From the NCBI GenBank assembly GCA_021234155.1, contig JAJEKV010000060.1, positions 5,664,323 to 5,728,322 of the forward strand: a stretch of 64,000 nt of DNA, read 5' to 3'. Origin of the DNA: Isoetes taiwanensis (Eukaryota > Streptophyta > Lycopodiopsida > Isoetales > Isoetaceae). The notes beneath the pieces are model-generated. The model worked only from the letters and a program-made list of their open reading frames with translations, did not search any database and was not told the DNA's origin. The position numbers were made by a program, and so were the translations under genes. This document shows positions 46,078 to 62,178 of this stretch, one piece after another. The stretch's first letter is position 1; each line of letters starts with the position of its first letter.

Positions 46078-46450
46078 AGTATGTAATGTTCCTTAACCAC
46101 CCCGGTCCAACTGACCTTTAGGGCAGATCTTTCATGGAAATAGTTATCCACTGGGCCCCAACTTTTCCATGCTTTATCCCATACCCTACAGACCATATAG
46201 ATTCCTCCTATTCCTCGAGATGCTTGCCCTAAAGCTCTGATACCAAATGTATTGTTCTTTAACCACCGGGTGTATCCTTCATGGAAATCGTTATTCAATG
46301 GGCCTCAAGCTTTCCAGGCTTTATCCCATATCCCATAGACCCAATTAACTGGGCAGAAGCATCTAGACGTTGAGGTTTGACACTCTATATGTGATAAGTA
46401 GGTGCCGCCAAGATTTACTTGGGTGGTCCCCATGGAACCCCAAATCATAT
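46078..46450 (-). mobile_element. LTR remnants with tRNA-Met primer-binding site, internal region deleted
   Basis: On the minus strand TGGTATCAGAGC (46245-46234) follows an LTR-like end ...AACAATACA at 46248. The segment upstream of it (GGGATAAAGCCTGGAAAGC to GGTGGTTAAAGAACAATAC) is repeated at 46175-46080 as GGGATAAAGCATGGAAAAG to GGTGGTTAAGGAACATTAC. The two copies are only about 150 bp apart, with a PBS between them. This fits two LTR ends of one element after loss of the coding region. The outer border is not visible. Confidence 0.6.
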
Positions 46451-47434
46451 CAGAGGAAGTCTTTAGTTTCACATCTTTCTCCAATAATAGTTCGGCTTTC
46501 TCCAGTAATTTAAATCTTTGCTTCTAATTTTTTGCGATTCAAAGAAGATTGCTCTCGATCTTAATACTTTACATTGCGGGAACAACATTTTGCGCCAAAA
46601 GTAGGTTTAGTAAGCATCCGCAACTTCATTAAGTTGCTTCTTATTCTTTTCTTATTATTACGAACTATTGTTCTTCATTCAAATATACGAGGACACATTA
46701 GCATATATTGGCTGGACGATAACTTGATGTGTGGGACTTGAGTATGTTTTTTACCAGTTATATTTTATTCTTTGTTATCTCTTAGTTGTAATTGATGACA
46801 TGTGCCGCAAAATTATTATACATGAACAGAATTCTCAAAGGAAGCAAAGAAATTGAACTTTTAAGATCAACATCTATGTTTTATGAGCCAATGCTCTAAT
46901 TTTTCTTTTTCGTTGCAGGTTTTGCTCTACTTCTGGCATCGAAAGCCATGTGCCATTCTTGCTAGCTCTTACATTATATTGATGATGGAAATGAGCTCCT
47001 CATTAAGTGCAATCTATATCAAAAGGGACTTTAAAAGAGTTCCCTTCCTCACATCTCAAACAGATTCCTCATCTTAATTGCATTTTCTTGCCTCACAATA
47101 TGAAGTTATGGTTCCGACAAATTTCAAACAGACATGCATTGGACATCAATAGTGGGGTGCGAACACACAGGTCTGGAATCAAAGGAATGTATACGGCGAC
47201 CTTGGCTGATCAATCCCTCTTTGATCGAACACTTAGTGGAGCAACCTTCACCATGATTGCCAATCAAGCAACCGGAACACATCAACATGCAATAATTAAA
47301 ACACATGTTTTTCTGGGAATAATACCTACCAGCTTCAACATTTGAAAGCTTTTCTATAGCCCTTCTAAACGATCGTGCCCTTGCCAAGGTTGGTTTTTTT
47401 TTTTATCACATATTTTCCAGAGATTTTTAGGGCC
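46451..47434. other. AT-rich spacer
   Basis: No gene supported; ORFs at 46883-47345 (+) and 47124-47387 (-) overlap and lack domains. A run of T (47392-47404) precedes the tandem duplication. Confidence 0.35.
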
Positions 47435-48092
47435 AGATTCGACTTTGGAAGATAGACGAGTGGCATTTAAGCCTCAACCAATTTTGCAGCAACACGACAT
47501 AACTGATGCCATTGCAGCAGTTACCAATTATCAAAACACTCACCACAAAACCAAAAGCACTCTTGCTTAACTCAAACACTGGATTAATTGGCAGGGGTGA
47601 TCCCCTGTCCTTTAGGATTTGAGTTAAGTGACAGACGAATCTTGCCGTAGATTAAGTGAGAGAGCAATCTTGAACATCTATTTGAAACTGCCTACTGCTG
47701 CAAATAGAATCACACAGATTGTCGCTCTTTAAAAAGGAGGCGGAAGTTGAGATTTTTTAAAGAAGTGCCACTGCGGCAAGTCGAAAGATTCGACTTTGGA
47801 AGATAGACGAGTGGCATTTAAGCCTCAACCAATTTTGCAGTGACACGACATAACTGACGCTTGCCGTCTAATTCCATTGCAGCAGTTAGCAATTATCAAA
47901 ACACTCACAAGAAAACCAAAAACACTCTTGCTTAACTCCAAAACACTGGATTAATTGGCAGGGGTGATCCAGCAATCTTAACATCTATCTGAAACTGCCT
48001 ACTGCTGCAAATGGAATCACACAGATTGTTGCTCTTTAAAAAGGAGGCAGAAGTTGAGATTTTTTAAAGAAGTGCCACTGCCGCATGTCGAG
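47435..48092. repeat. tandem duplication directly upstream of MCM8
   Basis: Units 47435-47785 and 47786-48092 both start AGATTCGACTTTGGAAGATAG and end near GAAGTGCCACTGC(G/C)GCA(A/T)GTCGA. Copy 2 lacks about 65 bp around CCTGTCCTTTAGGATTTGAG and has a 15-bp insertion (CGCTTGCCGTCTAAT). The second unit ends about 150 bp before the MCM8 start codon, so the duplication probably covers promoter or 5' UTR sequence. Confidence 0.9.
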
Positions 48093-48240
48093 TCTGGTTA
48101 TATTTTCTGAGCCATCGATACGAGTATTAGTAGATCCAATGGCTTAGGTTAATCAAGGAATAATTCAAGCCTGCTAACTTGCGTCACAGGAAACTTATAT
48201 ACTAAACTTTTTCCCTCCAAACAAGTTCTAAACTTTCAGC

Positions 48241-53445
<5,205 letters not shown>

Positions 53446-54034
53446 ACTGACAGCTAATTTCTACTGCAACAAGCAAGCTATCGCCCAAGATATACTATTT
53501 GCCTGCAAAAGATTTGAACTTGTATATTTTTGTAGATATTGTCAGAAACAGCTTGGCTTCAGCAATATTCATTGTAATCACAAATTTACTGCTCCATTAA
53601 AACAATTATCTTCAGCAAGTGCTTCTTTAAAACCACCGCTTCATTCATGCTTAAATCAAACAAGCCAGAACAAGAATGCTTCCTTGTTATTGTATAGTCG
53701 TCATTTCTTCGTCCAGTTTGAGTTGTGCCAAAGGGTACTTCACCCTTTTTGAAATAAGTATTGCTGCATGGAACTTGTGCCTATGAGGTAGTGGTTAAGC
53801 AGTAGAAAGATTCTGGTTACCAGGCCTCAACAGGAATAGCATTGCCAAAAATAGTTTGTTCACAAGCAACGAATCTAATGTCGAAAAGAATTTCCAAGTC
53901 AAAATTGTCATACTCGCACCTGAGCCATAATGGCTAACCAACACATATGCTTCAATTTTCAGCTTTGATTCTTCTTTTAAGCTTGTGGACAGCAGAGATA
54001 GCCTCTGACTTCTGGTCTTTCTCAGTTATACACG
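53446..54034. other. MCM8 3' flank, no gene
   Basis: AT-rich 3' UTR and intergenic DNA between MCM8 and the young copia element. The long plus-strand ORF at 53360-53752 starts inside the last intron and is out of frame with exon 17. Confidence 0.5.
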
Positions 54035-54267
54035 TGTTAAACATTAGACATATACGTATTAGGATGACTAGATACGTAACAGTATACGTATTTCATATGT
54101 ACTGTAGACATAGGCGTATATAAGCCTTGATCTCAGGTATTATCGGACATCGAGTGTGTGAGCTTGAGGGAGAGTTTGGCCGGAAGGCACTCTGTCTTAT
54201 CTTTCTTAGTTTTACCTTGTATCTTCTTCATATACTGGAATATATTCATCGATCCAGACGGTTTTCA
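54035..54267 (+). repeat. 5' LTR of copia element 2
   Basis: Starts TGTTAAACATTAGACATATA and ends GACGGTTTTCA. It contains GGCGTATATAAGCC, a TATA box for element transcription (about 54113-54126), and a CTTGTATC/TTCTTC region downstream. Short copia LTR, identical to its partner. Confidence 0.97.
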
Positions 54268-54279
54268 TGGTATCAGAGC
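54268..54279 (+). other. primer-binding site of copia element 2
   Basis: TGGTATCAGAGC abuts the LTR without a spacer and is complementary to the 3' end of plant initiator tRNA-Met, the standard copia primer. Confidence 0.92.
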
Positions 54280-54407
54280 GAGGCTATTTTCCAAATGAAG
54301 TGAGTGCAAGATGATTGAAGCGCAATCCCTGATTAAATGAATTAAAAATCAGGACGATCTGTTGGAGGATTCTACAAAGATTGAAGGTGAGATTTGAAAT
54401 TTTTTTT

Positions 54408-54515
54408 CCAGTTTGCTGAAATTGTGCCGGATTTGCTGGAATTGTGCCGGATCTGCTGGAATTGTGCCGGATTTGCTGAAATTGTGCCGGATTTGCTGGA
54501 ATTGTGCCGGATTTA
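54408..54515 (+). repeat. 20-bp tandem repeat in the copia leader
   Basis: Five copies of TTTGCTGGAATTGTGCCGGA, with A/G and T/C variants, lie between the primer-binding site and the gag ATG at 54642. The array is in the untranslated leader where packaging signals usually reside. Further weaker copies (GATTTGCGACTATTCTGTTG) follow. Confidence 0.92.
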
Positions 54516-54641
54516 CTCGGTTTTGATAAATCTGTGTCGGATTTGCGACTATTCTGTTGGATTTGTCTCTATTTGCGCTAGATCTGTTGATCTAGTGTTG
54601 AAGTTATTTCTGTCATTCCTGACCAAGATCTGGTCGTCATT

Positions 54642-55470
54642 ATGGCTGTATCACAAGACCCCTGGAAATATTTTCAGCACCCTGTTCTAGATGAGAAAAA
54701 TTACTTCACCTGGCGTGAAGCATTCAAGACAAATCTCAACCTCAGAGATTTGAGTCCTGTTCTTGATCCAAAATGGTCTCCCACAACTCCAGAAGAGGAG
54801 AAGAGTGATTTTTATGCATTGAATCATCTCAGAGCCTGTATTTGTACAGACTTCTTAATGGACATAAAAGACTTCACTGATTTTAAGTCTGCTTTTTCAA
54901 TTTCTTCACAAGAAGTGTGTCATTAAAGGAGAAGGACAGCAGCTGATTGTTCAGACAAATTTAGACCAACTCAGGCTTGTGGATTGTGCCAATATGGTAG
55001 AGTATCTCAAGAAATTGAAGATGCTATATGAAGAATACAGAGCAGCTGGTGGGGAGATGAAAGATTCTCGGTTGATACTCTATGCTCTAAATGGTTTGCC
55101 AGATGAGTATAGACACATTGTCAAATTCTATAAGTTGCAGCATGATCTGAAGGTTGATCTTGCACATCTGCAACAACAACTCTTAGAAGAGGAGAGAGAA
55201 CTTAAGCGGTCTGCTGATACTGAAAAAGCACATTATTCCAACACCAAAGGTACCTCTTCTCCATCAGTCAAGTCATCTGAGTCTTCTTCAACTCGAGAAC
55301 CTTTTCGTGTTGGTATTGTAACAAGAAAGGACATATGAAACACCAGTGTAGAAAAATGCAAAGAGATCTTGCTAAATATGGTTCATCCAAGTCATCTGAA
55401 TCTAAAGACAAAAGTTCTGGTAAAGTTGAAGAAATGAGTGCTCAAGTTTCTCAAATTTCTGTGGAAGACC
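54642..55470 (+). pseudogene. gag of copia element 2
   Basis: The ATG at 54642 begins MAVSQDPWKYFQHPVLDEKN. Capsid helices follow (NYFTWREAFKTNLNLRDL, VEYLKKLKMLYEEYRAAGG, LNGLPDEYRHIVKFYK), then an acidic/lysine-rich stretch. A CCHC knuckle of the form C-W-Y-C ... G-H ... C lies at about 55309-55352, right after a frame break. Frame breaks are at a T5 run (54893-54897) and beside a T4 run (55302-55305). The nucleocapsid and capsid parts are otherwise well conserved. Confidence 0.88.
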
Positions 55471-58400
55471 TTGAAGAACAGTTTCTGGCACTTGCAGCCA
55501 GTCATCTTGATCAAGAGGAGGTTTGGCTGATTGATTCAGGGGCTACTAAACATTTGGCAGGAAATCAAAGTGTATTTTCAACTCTGCAACAACACAATTC
55601 CACCATTGTCAAAATGGCTGATGGGAACTTGAGCAGATCTCAAGGAAAGGGCACAGTACAAATTGAATTAGAGCATGCTGCTACTTTTACAATTAAAGGA
55701 TGTTCTATTGGTACCAGGTCTGCTGGTTAATCTTCTCAGTGTTAGTCAATTTGATAAACAATTAGGGTTTTCTGTACTATTTGTTGGAGGCTTAGTACAC
55801 ATCTTCAGAAAGAACCCTTTGCACTTTGTGGACATTGATAAGCTTCAACCAGTAGCGCAAGGAAGATTAACTCCAGAAGGCTTGTATGTTCTTCACACAA
55901 GGAAGTCTTCAAACATTCCTTCCAATCAAGTTTCTTTTGCAGCCGGCTCTTCACCCATTCCTGAAGTTCTTTGGCATGACAGGTATGGTCATGTGAATAT
56001 TCCTGCTCTAGTAATAGCATCAAGGTTAGGGATGGTCAAGGGTTTACCCCTTCTTAAAGATTATCATCATCATTGTCATGCTTGCAGACTTGGCAAGCAA
56101 ATTCAAGCCCCTTATCCTCAGCATGCCACATTTCGAGCTACCACTCCTCTCGAGCTTATTCACACTGACATTTGTCATCTGCCTATTTCATCCTTAGGGG
56201 GAAGCAGGTATTTCATTCTGTTTGTGGATGATTTCAGCAGATTTACATGGCTCTATACACTCAAATTTAAGTCTCAAGCACTTTCTGTTTTAAAACTTTC
56301 AGTGCCTTAGTTGAGAATCAATTCTCCACTTCCATCAAAGCTCTCCGGGTCTGATAACGCCAAGGAGCTTATATCTTCAGAATTTTCAGAGTACCTTCAG
56401 CTGAAAGGCATTCATAGGCAACACATTGTCCCATATGCACATTCCCAAAATGGGGTTGCTGAGCGCAAGCACAGAACTTTGTTAGACCTTGCAAGGAGCA
56501 TGTTAAAACATAAGGATTTACCAGCAAACTTCTGGGCAGAGGCTGTTCTTACAGCCTGTTATCTCTCAAACAGGGCACCTACCAAGTCTCTGAACTTGAA
56601 GACTCCATTTGAAGCTCTATATAATGTCAAACCTGATATTTCTCATCTCAGGGTATTTGGATGTGTTGGGTATGCAACTTACCCAAGGGAAATTCTGCAA
56701 AAGCATGGAAAACTTTCTGATAGGGCACTCAAAGTCATCTTTGTGGGTTACACACCAAATATGAAGGCATGGCTGTTATGATCCGGTTAGTCAAAAGATC
56801 TTTGCTTCTCGAAGCATGCATTTTTTGTGAAGATGATAAATATGATTTTTCTGAGTCTATGACACCAGTTGATTATGACAAACTAATCATTAACCTTGAA
56901 GATATTGACCATTCTGAACATTCTCCATCGGTTTCCCCTTCTATATCTCAGTCTACTCAGTCCATTTCACCCCAGCCTATTCCTATGCCATTCTTTGACT
57001 CTACAGATCCTGTTCTACCCTCAACTTCTACATCTGTTCCTACTTCTTCCAATCCCTATGCTGAGTATGAGCCTCTAGACTATCCACCTGAACCTATTGA
57101 TACCTCCACTCCACCACCTCTCACCATTCTAGAATTAAATGAAGCTGATGAACTCCAGTACACCCAACCAGCTATTTCTCATGATGTTTCCTACTGTGAT
57201 TTTGCTCTCATGACCAAAGTTTTGCATGATCGAGATCCTATCTACTACAATCAGGCAGCTAAACACTCTCATTGGATTCGGGCAATGGAAGAAGAGTTGG
57301 AAGCCATGGACAAACAGGTCACTTGGACATTGGTTCCTAAACCATCAGGGCATAATATCATTGGGGCAAAATGGCTGTTTAGGAACAAAATATAGAGCAG
57401 ATGGGACAGTAAACAGATACAAGGCCAGGTTGGTTGCCAAAGGTTATACTCAACAAGAAGGATTTGACTACAATGAAGTCTTCTCCCCAGTTGTTAGGCT
57501 TGACACTTTGAGAGCAGTTCTTGCTTTGGCTGCCCAAAATTCTTGGCCAGTTCACCACTTTGATTTCAAGTCAGCATTCTTAAATGGAGATCTTGAGGAA
57601 GAATTGTATATGCAGCAGCCTCCAGGTTTTGTCAGTAAGGAGCATCCAGATTATGTATGCAAACTCCACAAAAGCATTTATGGACTAAAGCAAGCTCCAC
57701 GTTGCTGGAACCACAAGATAAATGGATATCTAGAAAATTTAGGGTTCCTCAGGTCTAGGGCTGATCCTAGCCTCTACTATCAGCTTCATGGTTCGCAGGT
57801 TGCCATCATTCTTTTATATGTAGATGACACGGTCATGACAGGTGATGCTATGGATCTTATTCAACGCACAAAAACTTCTATTTTCAGAGATTTCGATATT
57901 ACAGATTTAGGGTTGATGCACTACTGTTTAGGCCTTGAGGTATGGCAGACAAACAAAGGAATTTACTTGACACAACAAAAATATGCTAAAGAACTCCTAG
58001 ACAGGTTCAACATGGCAGATTCAAATTCCACAGCAGTTCCCTGGAATCCAGGTCAGAAATTCAATTTCCAATCTGAAGACAATGACACAGATGCCACTTC
58101 ATACAGGCAGTTAGTGGGGGCTCTCTTATATCTCACTATCACACGCCCTGATCTAGTCTATGCAGTTGGAGTTTTAACTAGATTCATGGCTCATCCCAAG
58201 GAATCCCATTGGAAGGCCGCAAAGCAAGTGTTAAGGTACATCAATGGCACATACAAAGAAGGACTCTTTTATGGCAGAATTTCTAAGCCCCATCTAAAGA
58301 TCTACTCTGATTCAGATCTGGCCTCCACTGATCTGATTAATAGAAAGTCATTAACAGGTTATATTTCCTTCTTTGGCAACAGTGCTATTACCTGGAGCTC

Positions 58401-58776
58401 CAAGTCCCAAAGCACAGTAAGTGTCAGTACAACAGAGGCTGAACTAAAAGCTCTTACTGATACCACACAGGAACTTAAGTGGCTCATTCACTTGTATGAG
58501 GATCTTGGTGTCAACATCAAACCAGCAACACTATTCTGTGATAACAGTGGGGCTATATCACATGTAAAAGACTTCAAGATGCACTTACAGATCAAACATC
58601 TAGATATCAAGCTCTGCTTCATCAGGGAACAATTACAGCTTGGTTATATTTCTATTCAGCACTGTTCTACTAAGAATCAGCTTGCAGATGGTTTCACTAA
58701 ACCACTCTCTGGTCGAGCATTTAAGCAGATGAAAAGTTTTTTAAACTTACAGATCTTTGATCCTCAAGGGGGATAA
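55470..58776 (+). pseudogene. pol of copia element 2: protease, integrase, RT, RNase H
   Basis: In order: protease active site WLIDSGATKHLAGN (near 55525); pre-integrase zinc module LWHDRYGHVNIPAL ... CHACRLGKQ; integrase with TDICHLPISS and VDDFSRFTWL, then SDNAKEL and QNGVAERKHRTLLDL; RT with HNIIGAKWLF, ARLVAKGYTQQEGFDYNE and LLYVDDTVMTGD (YVDD near 57820); RNase H with YSDSDLASTD and STTEAELKAL; stop TAA at 58774-58776. All catalytic residues I can check are intact. Frame breaks lie near 55695, 56290 and 56347 (a compensating pair that creates a TAG at 56308), 56775, 56821 and 57387. Confidence 0.93.
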
Positions 58777-58798
58777 TTTTTAAAGGGGGATCTAGTCA

Positions 58799-58809
58799 TC
58801 CAAGGGGGA
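58799..58809 (+). other. polypurine tract of copia element 2
   Basis: CCAAGGGGGA directly precedes the 3' LTR; two similar AAGGGGGAT tracts lie 20-45 bases upstream, a spacing found in several plant copia elements. Confidence 0.85.
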
Positions 58810-59042
58810 TGTTAAACATTAGACATATACGTATTAGGATGACTAGATACGTAACAGTATACGTATTTCATATGTACTGTAGACATAGGCGTATATAAGC
58901 CTTGATCTCAGGTATTATCGGACATCGAGTGTGTGAGCTTGAGGGAGAGTTTGGCCGGAAGGCACTCTGTCTTATCTTTCTTAGTTTTACCTTGTATCTT
59001 CTTCATATACTGGAATATATTCATCGATCCAGACGGTTTTCA
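58810..59042 (+). repeat. 3' LTR of copia element 2
   Basis: Identical by eye to 54035-54267, followed by ACACG. It ends 185 bp from the stop codon of the PPR gene on the other strand, so it may supply read-through or antisense transcription to that gene's 3' end. Confidence 0.97.
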
Positions 59043-59227
59043 ACACGTAAATGGCAGCAGAAGTCAACAATGGATAAGTTTGTATGCAATGGCCTTACTT
59101 TCACCTCCCCATTGCTATCTGCTTTTAGAATGGAGGGAATTTGCAGTCCTGAACTTCTCAAGAAGCATCAGAACCTGATGGACTGCGTTTCAAGATCTTG
59201 ACCATTTTGACCAGGCCAAAGGAGCAA

Positions 59228-61003
59228 TTATCCTGTCGAACAAGCATAAGTGATTGGATCTGAAGAATCTACAGGCTTCATTGCATCCCATGATTCTTGA
59301 AAAATAGTCTCTGCCATTTCAATTTTGTTGGCTTTTCTTAACATATTCACAAGAGTTTGCAAGGTGGCTGGATTAGGTTTAAAGCCACCCTCCTTCATTT
59401 CCTTCAAAAATTTGCACGCCAGCTCAACTTCTCCATGTTTGCTTAAGCCTTCAATAAGGCCACAATAAGTCACAGCATTGGGATCAATTCCCTTATCGCG
59501 CATTTCGTTCAGGGCTGTAAAGCAGAGGTCCACTTTACCTGCTTTTGCAAGCCTGATAACAAGAATGTTATATGTATATCTATCAGGATGACACCCCCAA
59601 AATTTCATTTCCTGGAAACAACTCCATGTTTCATCTGTTCTTCCTGCCTTACCAAGAAGGTCGAGTATAATATTGAAACTATAGATGTTAGGTTTACAAT
59701 ACCCATCATTTCTCATGTCTCCAAAGACCTTTTCTGCTACATCAGGCCGACCTGCTTTCCGTACCCTGCTCATCATTGTGTTATAGGTTAAAGGATTTAT
59801 AGGTACCCTTCGTGCCCGCAGTTCCTCATAAAATCTATAAGCTTCATTTACATCATCAAGTCTTCCAAACATACTCATCATGATCGAAAACGACTTTGCA
59901 TCTGGTTTAAAACCATGGTCAACCATCTTAAATACAATGTCTAAAGCATGATTAATTTTGTCTACTTTACAGAGAGTCTCAAGAAGTGAGTTGAACATGC
60001 CTATCTCAGGTTTATTGTCATTTTGAATCATGACTTCAATGAACTCATATGCAGCATCTATCCTATCAGCATCCAGCAAGGAAGTAATCAAGGGTGTAAA
60101 GGTATGATAATCCTGCCGGATGCAATTTATCCTCATTTCATCATACAGCTTTAGTGCGTCTTCCAGCTTTCCTGATCTACAAAGGCTATCAATTACAATA
60201 TTATAAGTGAATGTGTCTGGAGCATGACCAACCCATTGCATATTCTTATAAAGAAGAGGCACAACCTGTGGGTAACCACACCTGTTAAGCTTAGACATGA
60301 CGTACTTGTAATGCCTTGCTGATGGCTTAGTGCAATACTCCATTTCATCAAAAATATCTAGAGCCTTTTCAATCATACCAGCATCAAAATAACTCTGAAC
60401 TGCTGTCATGAACGTGACCTCTGTTCTGGGAACTTCTAAATCATTCATTTCATCCAAAATGTCTTCCATAACATCAAACTTCCGAGCATCTCCTAAAATC
60501 TTCAACAATATGTTGTAAGTGGGGGCATCATGCTCATAATCCTTCTGATCTTTCGCCCAGTAGAAAAGATTTAATGCAGCATCCCAACTAACGCGCTGCT
60601 TTAGAATTTCACAAATGTGATAAGGCCGCAGTCTTACCTCAAACTTGATAACAATGCCTCTTATTTGCCACCATACTACATCCCCACTGTTGAGAATAGA
60701 AATCATCTGATTGATAAATTCAGCATCTGCTGTTTGGGGTTCCCATAAACCAACATTATATTCTGGGCCAGCTTGACGGGTAAATGCTGTGACACTTTTT
60801 GAATAATCGACAAGCTGCCGGTCTTCATTTTCCAAACTGGAAGAAGAGTTAGCAGGAGGGCAGCTATTCCTGATTACCAAGGTTGAGCATCGACATAAAC
60901 GAGTAATGGAACTGGTGAATTTCTTACGCAGAAACTGGTCATGTTGAAAGAATTCAAACAAAAAGTAAATCCCTGAACCAGTGCTGCGCTTGAGAATGGC
61001 CAT
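59228..61003 (-). CDS. P-class pentatricopeptide repeat protein
   Basis: PPR proteins bind specific organelle RNAs through paired residues in each helical repeat and stabilise, splice or activate them. Single exon; the ATG at 61003-61001 gives 591 residues, ending TAA. An upstream in-frame TTG is not a plausible start. Residues 1 to about 50 are rich in Arg, Ser and Phe with few acids (MAILKRSTGSGIYFLFEFF), consistent with a mitochondrial or plastid presequence. Twelve PPR motifs of about 35 residues run from about residue 160 to the end (for example APTYNILLKILGDARKFDV, FTYNIVIDSLCRSGKLEDA, YTYNILVIRLAKAGKVDL). All are P-type; no E, DYW or SMR domain follows, so a C-to-U editing enzyme role is unlikely. 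The frame is undamaged. Confidence 0.95.
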   Translation of the reverse strand: MAILKRSTGSGIYFLFEFFQHDQFLRKKFTSSITRLCRCSTLVIRNSCPPANSSSSLENEDRQLVDYSKSVTAFTRQAGPEYNVGLWEPQTADAEFINQMISILNSGDVVWWQIRGIVIKFEVRLRPYHICEILKQRVSWDAALNLFYWAKDQKDYEHDAPTYNILLKILGDARKFDVMEDILDEMNDLEVPRTEVTFMTAVQSYFDAGMIEKALDIFDEMEYCTKPSARHYKYVMSKLNRCGYPQVVPLLYKNMQWVGHAPDTFTYNIVIDSLCRSGKLEDALKLYDEMRINCIRQDYHTFTPLITSLLDADRIDAAYEFIEVMIQNDNKPEIGMFNSLLETLCKVDKINHALDIVFKMVDHGFKPDAKSFSIMMSMFGRLDDVNEAYRFYEELRARRVPINPLTYNTMMSRVRKAGRPDVAEKVFGDMRNDGYCKPNIYSFNIILDLLGKAGRTDETWSCFQEMKFWGCHPDRYTYNILVIRLAKAGKVDLCFTALNEMRDKGIDPNAVTYCGLIEGLSKHGEVELACKFLKEMKEGGFKPNPATLQTLVNMLRKANKIEMAETIFQESWDAMKPVDSSDPITYACSTG

Positions 61004-61015
61004 CGGGTTTGGCAA

Positions 61016-61800
61016 AGGAAGCCAAAACCCTAGTTAAACCTTCTTGGAAGTGCAAGGTCAAACTATCATCCTACGTGGAAAACTTAGACCACTACCAAGC
61101 ACCATGGTCGCAGGGGGCCCGATCCCCACATTGCCATTGCGCGCATCCTAGCGTTCGTGCATGGTAGGCCTTGTGGGGGCCGACCAGGTGGCCACTCTTA
61201 ACCGACCTGGATTGAGCCCTCTTTCACTCATCGGAGAGAACTTCCGACCCCTTTTCGGAAAGCCCACCTAAGGTTATGTTCCCATGAAACAAACCAGACT
61301 TCCAATCGTCAAGGTGAAGTCGAGCCAGTTCCCATGTTCATATTTAACTTCAAAATTTGAGGTCAACTTCCAAGCCTGGCTTGGATTTTTCAGAAATGGA
61401 GGGGGGTTTCTGAACTCTCCGGTTACTTGCCTTGAATCTTGAGTCCAGTCGGAGGCGCATGGGAACGTAGCCTAAAACTGCAAATTTCAGCACGTTCAAT
61501 GCATGCAAACTTCATTTGATGGGTAGATCAGTCAAATTTTATTTGAAATGGAGTGGATCAAAGAATCAAGTTGGCTGGAATTTACCCTTGAACTTAAAAT
61601 TCCATACAGAGAGCTTCCTTGTGGAACTTTACTATTGGGCAATCACTATGGCACTTACATGATCAAACATGATCTATGGTAACTATGATCCAATTCGAGC
61701 CCCTGTAATTACCAAGAGGGTTAGGACAAAACATCAAAGGAAGAGGTTGGTAAAGTATATCCCATGAAGACTCCTCCATAGAAGAGAGGCCAATGAATAG
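61016..61800. other. PPR upstream region, no gene
   Basis: Presumed promoter and 5' UTR of the PPR gene (minus strand) followed by moderately GC-rich sequence around 61100-61260. No TATA box or other gene is convincing. Confidence 0.35.
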
Positions 61801-61994
61801 AACAACAGGTGTTGGACATCTTGGATGAGGTTAGTAAATATGGTATTTCGATTAGAGAGGCTTCTAGGAGGTATAGCATACCTGAGTCAACAATAAGAGA
61901 TTGGCAGCATAGTAGGATCACTCACGTCAAGCAAAAGAAGCACCCCATGTGTGAAGTTCTGAGCAGGAAGAGGAACTTGTTGCTTGAGCTTTAG
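61801..61994 (+). pseudogene. stray psq/CENP-B-type helix-turn-helix fragment
   Basis: The plus strand reads ILDEVSKYGISIREASRRYS followed by IPESTIRDWQ, a textbook psq/pogo-type helix-turn-helix (helix, turn, recognition helix ending in the S-T-I-R-D-W segment). Such domains start pogo/Tigger-like transposases and related proteins and bind terminal inverted repeats. No ATG precedes it; the open frame begins at GTG (61809), after an acceptor-like AACAACAG. It ends at TAG (61993-61995) with no DDE domain. It is either a transposase scrap or an exon of a gene I cannot see. Confidence 0.5.
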
Positions 61995-61995
61995 A

Positions 61996-62178
61996 CAGAG
62001 CAACCTCAAGCGTAGGGGTAATCCTTAGTGCAGTAAAGGAGAAGGCATCCCAGATGTCTAGCAATTGTGAGATAAGCACACTTAGTGGTCTGCCAGGTAA
62101 CAAACTATTCGAACAAAGGCACCCCCATATCTCTTTGAGGGCTGCACAAATGCTGTAAAGAGCTCGGGCACTGACCAT
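61996..62178. other. spacer before the last LTR
   Basis: No ORF or repeat recognised; the bases before 62179 (CTGACCAT) would be the left flank of the last LTR insertion. Confidence 0.3.

Larger units (their letters stand above)
54035..59042 (+). mobile_element. young Ty1/copia retrotransposon (element 2), complete with target duplication
   Basis: LTRs of 233 bp at 54035-54267 and 58810-59042 are identical by eye. The target duplication ACACG is perfect (54030-54034 and 59043-59047). PBS, gag with knuckle, protease, integrase, RT with YVDD, RNase H and PPT are all present in copia order. Identical LTRs mean a very recent insertion. About seven frame breaks interrupt gag-pol, mostly beside short homopolymers. 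It lies between the 3' ends of MCM8 and the PPR gene; without it they would end under 1 kb apart. Confidence 0.97.
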
